Assembly (NCBI GenBank): GCA_964346275.1
Contig: CAYFUR010000108.1
Coordinates: 1-13,055 of the forward strand
DNA: 13,055 nt
Reading direction: 5' to 3'
Origin: CAYFUR01 sp964346275
GTDB lineage: Bacteria; Sumerlaeota; Sumerlaeia; SLMS01
Of the stretch, positions 7,836 through 13,055 are shown in pieces. The translations under genes and the position numbers were made by a program. The stretch's first letter is position 1, and the number at the start of each line of letters is the position of its first letter. Below the pieces are notes generated by a model. It saw nothing but the letters and a program-made list of their open reading frames with translations, made no database searches and was not told the DNA's origin.

Positions 7836-8705
7836 ATGATGCCGCTCAAAGAGAAATCATGGCTTTTTACCGCAGTCTGCCTTGCCGCCCTGGTGGTGCT
7901 TTGCCCTGCGTCTCTACACGCGGTGTCTCCAACAACCCCGACACTGCAGAGCGAGCCCCCTGCCTCCAAGGCCGACATGGCGACAACCCCTCCGGTAAAG
8001 CGGATCACCGCAATGGAGGCCGCGCGGGAAACCACGCCCACGATGGCCATCAGCCGCCAGACGGTGCACGAAACCACGCCCACCCTGGTGGTGGCCGGGC
8101 CCGGAAGCGTGGAGGCATTCAAATCGGGTGGCTTCAGCACCCTCACCGGCGTTGCGCCGGCCCGCTATCCCACCCGCGTCTCCGCATGGTATGATCCGAA
8201 CGAGCTTTGGATCATCATCGAGGCCCACGGCAAGAACCGCCATCAACTGAAAGCCGATCACACAGCCCGCGACAGCGACGTCTGGCAGGATGATGCGGTG
8301 GAGGTGTTCATCGCGCCGCACGAAAGCATCTATCGCTATTGGCATGTCATTGTGAACCCGGCGGGAGGGATTCTCGATGAATGGGTGGATAAGCACGGCC
8401 CGCAGCGGTCCCACGATCTGGAGGGCCTGCGCGTTTCCATCCTCTATGGATACGACTGGTGGCGGGCCTATTTCGCCATTCCCTTCGATTCGCTGGGCGT
8501 GGATGTTCCCGAAAAGGGGGAAAGCTGGCGCTTTAACGCCACGCGTTTCGTGCCGGAGCCAGATGGCGGCGAGGCGTCCTCGTGGGCGCCCATGCCCACC
8601 CGGACCTTTCACTACCCCGCGAACTTCGGATTCCTGGAATTCCAGGGCGGCGAGTATCAGATCGAGCTGGACGACCAGGCTGGCTCAGCGGAACCGCCCG
8701 AATAA
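7836..8705 (+). CDS. Exported CBM9/DOMON-like sugar-binding-type protein with Thr-Pro repeat linker
   Basis: The 289-residue product starts at an ATG placed 9 bases after GGAGG (7822-7826); the next in-frame ATG (7839) is less well spaced. Residues 5-29 form a signal peptide ending around LHA-VS. Residues 31-85 are a low-complexity Thr/Pro linker with four TTP units (33, 50, 66, 80). Residues ~88-272 resemble the family 9 carbohydrate-binding domain (CBM9_1, DOMON-like beta-sandwich): 'VSAWYDPNELWIIIEA', 'DSDVWQDDAVEVFIAP', 'YWHVIVNPAGGILDE', 'WWRAYFAIPFDSLGV', 'WRFNATR'. The 'W.DD.VE.FI.P' motif is the strongest family mark. There is no enzyme domain and no anchor. The 64-base gap to the S8 peptidase on the same strand, with no terminator between them, suggests co-transcription and a joint extracellular role. 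The ligand is unknown; DOMON-like folds can bind sugars or haem, and nothing here decides between them. Confidence 0.85.
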   Translation: MMPLKEKSWLFTAVCLAALVVLCPASLHAVSPTTPTLQSEPPASKADMATTPPVKRITAMEAARETTPTMAISRQTVHETTPTLVVAGPGSVEAFKSGGFSTLTGVAPARYPTRVSAWYDPNELWIIIEAHGKNRHQLKADHTARDSDVWQDDAVEVFIAPHESIYRYWHVIVNPAGGILDEWVDKHGPQRSHDLEGLRVSILYGYDWWRAYFAIPFDSLGVDVPEKGESWRFNATRFVPEPDGGEASSWAPMPTRTFHYPANFGFLEFQGGEYQIELDDQAGSAEPPE

Positions 8706-8923
8706 TCCTGTCTATACACCGCGCAGAAGAAGAGGAGTGGAGGCCGCCTCGCGCCACGCGGACAAGCTGGCCACTTTTGAGTTCAGCCATTTCCCGGGCC
8801 CGAACTCCATATATCCGGCGGCGCGAAATTTGTAGAGACGATATCGGGAAGAAATCCTCGGCGAGAACCCCGTTTTGATGAATGACGGCAAAGGCGCGGA
8901 GGACGCGGGCGCCTGAAGCCAGC
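8706..8923. other. Gap between convergent CBM9-like and hspQ genes, no gene seen
   Basis: This 218-base gap is the longest in the window. I see no RNA gene, no coding frame with a ribosome site and no strong terminator. The only structure is the weak hairpin near its right end. Confidence 0.5.
8893..8913 (-). terminator. Weak hairpin downstream of hspQ
   Basis: Read on the minus strand, the sequence 11 bases past the hspQ stop has GGCGC, an 11-base loop and GCGCC, followed by only three Ts. It is a possible but weak terminator for the reductase-hspQ transcript. The convergent CBM9-like gene might also use it. Confidence 0.25.
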
Positions 8924-9244
8924 TCAGTTCATGCTTTCCTTGTAATAGCGCCCATTGTGGAAAGATTGGAACACCTTGTGGAGAAGCGGGTGCTCCACGG
9001 GCCCGCCGAGCTGGTCCGCCTCCAGGTTGCCCTCCGCCACATAGGTGGTGTGGAGGGCCCCATCGACCATGACGTGGTACCAGGGCTGGTTTCGCTCGGG
9101 CTGGGTCTGGTTTTTCAGATACCAGTCCTCGCCGGCCCGGCAGACAGGATCCACGGCGAAGACGACGCCGCGGTAATGATAGCGGCGGTGATGCACCAGG
9201 TCGCCAATGCGAAAACGATAATTGGGAACAGATGTGAAATCCAT
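8924..9244 (-). CDS. hspQ: HspQ/YccV-like (hemimethylated-DNA-binding-domain) protein
   Basis: The 106-residue product is the usual length for this family (about 105 in E. coli) and consists of the YccV-like domain alone. The diagnostic run is complete: FRIGDLVHHRRYHYRGVV at 11-28, an aspartate-proline step at 32-33, PERNQPWYHVMVDG at 49-62, TYVAEGNLEAD at 67-77, and the closing V.HP...KVFQSF..GRY at 83-100. E. coli HspQ binds hemimethylated DNA, affects DnaA levels and acts as a Lon specificity factor. Whether those roles hold in this organism is inference. The start ATG has a strong GGGAGG 8 bases upstream. It sits 86 bases downstream of the aldo/keto reductase on the same strand, so it may be the second gene of that transcript, although its strong RBS would serve equally well for independent expression. 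The partner is unknown. Confidence 0.92.
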   Translation of the reverse strand: MDFTSVPNYRFRIGDLVHHRRYHYRGVVFAVDPVCRAGEDWYLKNQTQPERNQPWYHVMVDGALHTTYVAEGNLEADQLGGPVEHPLLHKVFQSFHNGRYYKESMN

Positions 9245-9252
9245 GGGTTCGG

Positions 9253-9258
9253 CCTCCC
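9253..9258 (-). promoter_or_regulatory. Ribosome binding site of hspQ
   Basis: GGGAGG on the minus strand, 8 bases before the ATG. It is the strongest Shine-Dalgarno in the window and fixes the hspQ start. Confidence 0.75.
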
Positions 9259-9330
9259 TGTCTGCCGCTGCCGGTTCTCTTCGCAGGATCAGAAGGGAAC
9301 CAGATTTGTGCCGTGGCGAAGGCGCCGGAT

Positions 9331-10527
9331 TTAATCCTCGCTTTCGCTGAGGCGCTTTTTGGGCGCCGTGAAAAGCATTTCATGTGTTTCGCGAAGAAGC
9401 CGGGGAATCTCCGTGGCAAAGGGAGTGTGCTGGAGAGCGGGGGACAGGTCCACGTGGTCGATCCGGGAGGCGTTGTTTCCCGGGAACCAGTGGCCCGCGT
9501 TTCCCAGGAGGTTGTAGCGCATTTTGCCGTATTCGACCATGTCGTAGGCTTTGACGAGATTGTGGAGCCAAAGCATGACGGGGATGTTCATCTCGCCCGG
9601 GGTGTCTTCCCAAGATGGCAGCCCCTTGGCGAAGCTCTCGGCGAAGTCGGCGCCGACGGCTTCCTCCATCGCTTTGCGCAGGCGTTCCTCAATTTCGGGG
9701 AGGTGCTTGTGGCGTTCGTCGAACAGGCGCACCGCCTGGAGGTGGCGATCGAAGTCCTCGGGTTTGGAGGCGCCAACGCTGAGGGTATGGACCTCCGGGC
9801 GGTCGAGGCAGAAGAGGTCATTAAAGACGATCGGGTGATAGGGCTCGGTGAGCTGGACCAGTTTTTCCGGCGGATCATAGAGCATTCCCCCTTTGTCGGA
9901 GGGGCTGATAATAAAGACGCCCATGTCGTGATTGGTGGCTTCCTCGATGGCGGGCCAGTTTGTCTGGAAAATGTAATACCAGTGGAGGTTTACATAGTCG
10001 AACCCGCCGTCGCCTTCGTGGCGGACCGCTTCGAGCAGGACATCGAGGGGCGCGTGGGTGGAGAAGCCGATGTTTCGCGCCAGGCCTTGCTCCTGCAGCT
10101 CGCGCGCCATGGCGAGGCAGCCATGAGGCCGGACAGCCCATTCCAAGGTTTGCCGGTCATTGATGCCATGAAGGCCGAGCAGATCGACATGGTCGAGCCT
10201 GAGCCGCTCGAGGGACTCCATGAAGTTGTCGCGAAAGACGACCGGATCGTTTTCCGGGGCGATCTTCGTCTGGACGATGATTTCCTCGCGGGGATACTGG
10301 GGCAGGATGAGGCCGAGCTGGCGTTCGCTGCTGCCATAGCCTCGCGCGGTTTCGATATGGTTGATGCCGCTTTTCACGGCGTGGCGGATCGTGGCCTCGA
10401 GGTTTTCCTGGTTTTCGGGGGGGACTTTCGCCAATTCCTCGTCTTTCCAGCTATGCTGGTATCGCATGCCGCCGCAGCTGAGCACCGGCATTTGAATTTC
10501 TGTTTTTCCGAATCGGCGTCGAAGCAT
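9331..10527 (-). CDS. Aldo/keto reductase, Fe-S-AKR-like class with Cys-less C-terminal domain
   Basis: The 398-residue product is an NAD(P)H-dependent aldo/keto reductase with a TIM-barrel core (about 1-270). I start it at the ATG at 10525-10527 because GGGAG lies 6 bases upstream and the family N-terminus 'MLRRRFGKTEIQMPVLSCGGMR' begins there. The frame stays open further upstream to 10668, but that would run over the kinase start. Catalytic-tetrad positions are Glu59 (HIETARGYG; Glu instead of Asp is usual in this subclass), Tyr64, Lys88 (QTK) and His120 (LLGLHG). GFSTHA at 154-159 is also typical. The C-terminal ~100 residues (302-398) occupy the place of the ferredoxin-like domain in Fe-S AKRs and retain GEMNIP, but contain no cysteine, so no cluster can be bound there. 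The substrate cannot be predicted. It is divergent from the kinase and followed by hspQ. Confidence 0.92.
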   Translation of the reverse strand: MLRRRFGKTEIQMPVLSCGGMRYQHSWKDEELAKVPPENQENLEATIRHAVKSGINHIETARGYGSSERQLGLILPQYPREEIIVQTKIAPENDPVVFRDNFMESLERLRLDHVDLLGLHGINDRQTLEWAVRPHGCLAMARELQEQGLARNIGFSTHAPLDVLLEAVRHEGDGGFDYVNLHWYYIFQTNWPAIEEATNHDMGVFIISPSDKGGMLYDPPEKLVQLTEPYHPIVFNDLFCLDRPEVHTLSVGASKPEDFDRHLQAVRLFDERHKHLPEIEERLRKAMEEAVGADFAESFAKGLPSWEDTPGEMNIPVMLWLHNLVKAYDMVEYGKMRYNLLGNAGHWFPGNNASRIDHVDLSPALQHTPFATEIPRLLRETHEMLFTAPKKRLSESED

Positions 10528-10533
10528 TCCAGT

Positions 10534-10538
10534 CTCCC
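10534..10538 (-). promoter_or_regulatory. Ribosome binding site of the aldo/keto reductase
   Basis: GGGAG on the minus strand, 6 bases before the ATG at 10525-10527. It decides this start over the longer open frame that reaches into the kinase gene. Confidence 0.7.
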
Positions 10539-10593
10539 GAAAGAATTTAGCAATAAGGCCTGCCAGAGCGGACCCCTGGCGGCAAGACCCTTG

Positions 10594-10622
10594 TTGACGC
10601 AAATGAGCAACCGTCCCAGACT
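10594..10622 (+). promoter_or_regulatory. Possible promoter of the kinase gene
   Basis: TTGACG (10594-10599) followed after 17 bases by CAGACT (10617-10622, three of six matches to TATAAT). Its place in the 139-base gap between divergent genes is right. A transcript from it would start near 10629, only a few bases before the upstream ATG at 10634, which also favours the ATG at 10667. The -10 element is poor. Confidence 0.3.
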
Positions 10623-10666
10623 GAATCATCTGAATGATATCATGGAAACAGAGGAATTCGCTCGCC

Positions 10667-12850
10667 ATGGCGGATCAGCCAGGAAAGAAACGCCGGGTCT
10701 TCGGAAAGAAGAACCCGGAAAAGTCGCCCTCGGAGCAGGACCAACCGAAGCGTCGCCTGGAAGACCAGGAGACGATGATGTTTTCGCCGGGACAAGGCCC
10801 GGCGGATGAGGAAAAGACCGTCCTGACCGGCGACAAGGACCAAACCCCGCCACGCCGGGACGCGCCCCCCTCGGATTCGCAAGAAAACTCGGAATATCCC
10901 ACAACACCCCTGACCCCATCTGCCTCCAGCGCAAGCAGCGGTAAAGTCCGCATCGCCGATTCGTCCCCGTCTCATGAAGCGGGGCAGGGCTTTCCCAGCT
11001 CGTCTTCCTCCGCCACGGCCGCCGTTCCTCCCAGCATTAAGGGCTATAAACTCCTCGAGCGCATCGGTGCCGGCACTTTCGGATCAGTCTGGCGCGCCCG
11101 GCATCTGCGCACTCATGCGGATGTGGCCGTCAAGCTCTTCGACCGCCGCATCGGGGCGGACTGGGATTATCTCCGGCGCGAAATCGAATGCCTGCTCCAG
11201 GTGGGCAAGCATCCGAATATCGTCACTCTGCTGGATGCGGATTTCTTTCAAGACCCGCCCTTCTATTCCATGGAATTGATGGGGGCCTCGCTGGAAGGGG
11301 AAATCCGGAAATACCACAAAAAGCTGTTTGAAGGAAAATCCCGGGAAGAACGCGAAGCCGTGGAATTCATCCCGTGGCCAGACGCGGAGCAAGGCGTGCG
11401 GTGGTTCGAAGAGATGTGCCGGGGCCTGGCCTATGTGCACAGCAAGGCCTTCATTCACTGCGACCTGAAGCCGGGAAACGTCCTGGTCGACGACGAAAAC
11501 CGCGTGCGCATTGTGGACTTTGGCCAGGCGCTGCTGACGGGCCGCAACAAGGTTTCCCTGGGAACACTCTTCTATATGCCGCCGGAGCAAACGGAAATCG
11601 AGCAAGGCGAGGTGTTTCACCCAAGCGTTCAGTGGGATATCTATGGCCTGGGCGCGACGATCTATACGCTGCTGACGGGCCGGCCGCCTCGATCGGGCCG
11701 GGCCCAGATGCGCTCGCTCAGCACCGCCGGCTCCGTGAAGGAAAAACTCGAGCTTTACCGCGTCCAGCTCGCCTCGACGCCCCTCGTGCCTCCCTCGCGG
11801 TGCAACTCGCGCATCTCGCCGGAGTTCTCCGCCATCGTCGATAAGTGCCTCGAGATCAATCCCGAGCACCGCTACAGCAGCATGAGCGAAGTGATCGACG
11901 ATATCGAGCGCATGAAAAACAATCAGCCAATGCTCTGCTATCAGCCCTGGAGCCGCGGATACCTGGCCAAGAAATTCATCCGCCGCAACGCCCTCTGGCT
12001 GATCCCCATGGCGGCGATCCTTTTTGTGCTGATCATCTCGCAGTTTTACGTCTTCAAACAATATCAGCAACAGGACTGGGCCGTGCTGACGATGTATCGC
12101 AAAGACGGCACGTTCCAGGACGTGGAGGTGCGGGAAAATCGCGGCCTTGGCTATGCCCTGGATAAGGCCCAGGAAACGCGCTATCGCGAAACCCTGGAAA
12201 AAGCCCAGGACGCCGCCCTGATCGGCAAGGGCGACATCGCGGCGGAATACCTGGACGAAACGCCGGACAACGTGAGAAGCTGGGAATATGGACGGCTGCT
12301 CTACCTGGCAACGCAGAATCCCCGGGAAGGCGCCCCGCCGCCAGACCTGGGCGTGGAAAAGATCTACAACCTACCGGAACAGATCCCCCTGGTCCGTCTG
12401 TCGCCCAATGGCTTCCTGCTGGTGGTGAATTATCCTTATGGCCGCGCGGAAGCCATCAACACCCGCAACGGCGAGGTGCATGATTCCTATCTCTACCAGG
12501 GCCAGGGGTTTCGCTCGCTCTCCATCGGGCCGGATTCAAAGACCGCCGCGGGACTGACGGAAGACGGAGAAATCTACATCCGCAAAGGCCCGCAATGGCG
12601 CGAATTCGAGCTACTGGGAGTCCACCCCACAGCCAAGGCCGTTGCCTTGACGCCCGACCTGGCGCGCGTGGCCAGTGTCGACGGCAGCGGCACCATCAAA
12701 ATCTGGATCATCGCCACCGGCGGCGAGATCTTCGAAATCACCGATGGGCCGCTGGAAACCGTGCTCATGGAATTCAGTGAATCCGGCACGAAGCTGATCC
12801 TCTACGACGGAAACGGCACCGCGACGCTCTATCAGGCGGCGTCTTACTGA
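10667..12850 (+). CDS. Membrane-anchored Ser/Thr protein kinase with C-terminal WD40-like blades
   Basis: The 727-residue product is a Hanks-type kinase. I chose ATG 10667, which follows AGAGGAA by 10 bases; an in-frame ATG at 10634 (11 residues longer) has no ribosome site. Residues 1-120 are charged, Pro/Ser-rich and probably disordered. The kinase domain is about 126-420: Gly loop GAGTFGSV 134-141, Lys156 (VAVK), Glu172, catalytic loop HCDLKPGN 264-271, DFG at 284-286, PPE at 305-307 in place of APE, and DIYGLG at 324. All residues needed for catalysis are present, but HCD replaces HRD. One transmembrane helix (about 443-463) follows, then a helical segment (517-545, GDIAAEYLDETPDNVRSWEY), then about 170 residues of WD40/beta-propeller-like sequence (SVDGSGTIKIW at 670-680). 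By family topology the kinase is cytoplasmic and the propeller lies across the membrane, a probable sensor. It is apparently monocistronic. Confidence 0.93.
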   Translation: MADQPGKKRRVFGKKNPEKSPSEQDQPKRRLEDQETMMFSPGQGPADEEKTVLTGDKDQTPPRRDAPPSDSQENSEYPTTPLTPSASSASSGKVRIADSSPSHEAGQGFPSSSSSATAAVPPSIKGYKLLERIGAGTFGSVWRARHLRTHADVAVKLFDRRIGADWDYLRREIECLLQVGKHPNIVTLLDADFFQDPPFYSMELMGASLEGEIRKYHKKLFEGKSREEREAVEFIPWPDAEQGVRWFEEMCRGLAYVHSKAFIHCDLKPGNVLVDDENRVRIVDFGQALLTGRNKVSLGTLFYMPPEQTEIEQGEVFHPSVQWDIYGLGATIYTLLTGRPPRSGRAQMRSLSTAGSVKEKLELYRVQLASTPLVPPSRCNSRISPEFSAIVDKCLEINPEHRYSSMSEVIDDIERMKNNQPMLCYQPWSRGYLAKKFIRRNALWLIPMAAILFVLIISQFYVFKQYQQQDWAVLTMYRKDGTFQDVEVRENRGLGYALDKAQETRYRETLEKAQDAALIGKGDIAAEYLDETPDNVRSWEYGRLLYLATQNPREGAPPPDLGVEKIYNLPEQIPLVRLSPNGFLLVVNYPYGRAEAINTRNGEVHDSYLYQGQGFRSLSIGPDSKTAAGLTEDGEIYIRKGPQWREFELLGVHPTAKAVALTPDLARVASVDGSGTIKIWIIATGGEIFEITDGPLETVLMEFSESGTKLILYDGNGTATLYQAASY

Positions 12851-12864
12851 CCCCGGCGCCGGGG
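12851..12864 (+). terminator. GC-rich palindrome right after the kinase stop codon; weak terminator candidate
   Basis: CCCCGGCGCCGGGG is a perfect 14-base palindrome starting at the base after the TGA of the kinase gene. It can form a CCCCG/CGGGG hairpin, but no T-run follows (the next bases are CGCGAAAC). It is therefore not a canonical intrinsic terminator. Confidence 0.3.
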
Positions 12865-12897
12865 CGCGAAACGCTGGCACGAGGATTCAAAAAACCC

Positions 12898-12927
12898 TTG
12901 CACGGCGGGCCGGGCCTGCGTTGTATT
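12898..12927 (+). promoter_or_regulatory. Probable sigma-70-type promoter of the tRNA-Leu gene
   Basis: TTGCAC (12898-12903, five of six matches to TTGACA) lies 18 bases before TGTATT (12922-12927, four of six matches to TATAAT). It is followed by a GC-rich stretch (CCCGCCCTG) at the expected start region. A G/C-rich discriminator of this kind is typical of stable-RNA promoters under stringent control. Transcription would begin about 35 bases before the tRNA 5' end. The position, between a gene end and a tRNA, supports the call; there is no experimental evidence. Confidence 0.6.
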
Positions 12928-12968
12928 CCCGCCCTGCCGCGGAGTGCCGCGACAAGACCCGCCTCGGT

Positions 12969-13055
12969 GCCGTCGTGGCGGAACTGGCAGACGCGCACGG
13001 TTCAGGTCCGTGTGGGCTTACGCCCGTGGAGGTTCGACTCCTCTCGACGGCACCA
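12969..13055 (+). tRNA. tRNA-Leu (anticodon CAG), CCA encoded
   Basis: A complete cloverleaf can be folded by eye. The acceptor GCCGTCG (12969-12975) pairs with CGACGGC (13045-13051). The D arm has GCG/CGC stems (12978-12980, 12992-12994) around the GAACTGGCAGA loop. The anticodon stem CACGG/CCGTG (12996-13000, 13008-13012) encloses TTCAGGT, with anticodon CAG at 13003-13005, which reads CUG. A 15-base long variable arm (13013-13027) has a GGGC/GCCC stem, as expected of a class II tRNA such as Leu. The T stem GGAGG/CCTCT (13028-13032, 13040-13044, one G-U pair) holds TTCGACT. The discriminator is A (13052), and the CCA end is encoded and coincides with the window end. Confidence 0.97.

Noticed and set aside
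10634..10666. Upstream ATG for the kinase
   Set aside because: It has no Shine-Dalgarno, and the ATG at 10667 has AGAGGAA at good spacing. It cannot be excluded from sequence alone.
10528..10668. A 47-residue N-terminal extension of the aldo/keto reductase
   Set aside because: It would overlap the start of the divergent kinase, has no family similarity, and a well-spaced GGGAG marks the internal ATG.

Overview
The window is GC-rich bacterial chromosome with ordinary housekeeping-type spacing. It holds seven protein genes (one cut by the left edge) and one complete tRNA gene at the right edge. I see no transposase, phage gene, CRISPR array or clear mobile element. The best clue to the organism is the Ser/Thr kinase: an N-terminal kinase domain, one membrane helix, a short helical 'gd..A...L...P...R.WEY' segment and C-terminal WD40-like blades. 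That layout is common in Planctomycetes and related phyla. Exported S8 peptidase, CBM9-like and carboxypeptidase-regulatory-like proteins fit the same kind of organism. The phylum is an inference; no marker gene here settles it.

Layout from left to right. (1) Positions 1-2126, + strand: the 3' part of a large, probably exported protein of repeated carboxypeptidase-regulatory-like beta-sandwich units, ending in a different sandwich domain. (2) Positions 2202-3623, - strand, convergent with the first gene: a Na+/Ca2+ exchanger (CaCA family) that carries an extra C-terminal PGPGW-type membrane domain. (3) Positions 3809-7771, + strand, divergent from the exchanger: a 1320-residue secreted subtilisin-family (S8) peptidase of the KP-43-like type. 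It is followed after 64 bases by (4) 7836-8705, a small exported CBM9/DOMON-like protein, probably co-transcribed. (5) Positions 10527 down to 9331, - strand: an aldo/keto reductase of the class that normally has a C-terminal Fe-S domain, here without the cysteines. (6) Positions 9244 down to 8924, - strand: an HspQ/YccV-like gene 86 bases downstream of the reductase. (7) Positions 10667-12850, + strand, divergent from the reductase: the membrane-anchored kinase. (8) Positions 12969-13055: tRNA-Leu(CAG) with its own promoter and encoded CCA.

The genes do not form one pathway. The S8 peptidase and CBM9-like protein look like an exported pair acting on extracellular polymers. The exchanger, reductase/HspQ and kinase are separate transcription units for ion homeostasis, redox/proteostasis and signalling.

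I found no convincing new multi-gene system. The points most worth a second look are the exchanger-PGPGW fusion, a glutamine where the S8 peptidase should have its oxyanion-hole asparagine, a four-unit heptad repeat in a loop of that peptidase, the Cys-less C-terminal domain of the reductase, and the HCD (non-RD) catalytic loop of the kinase.
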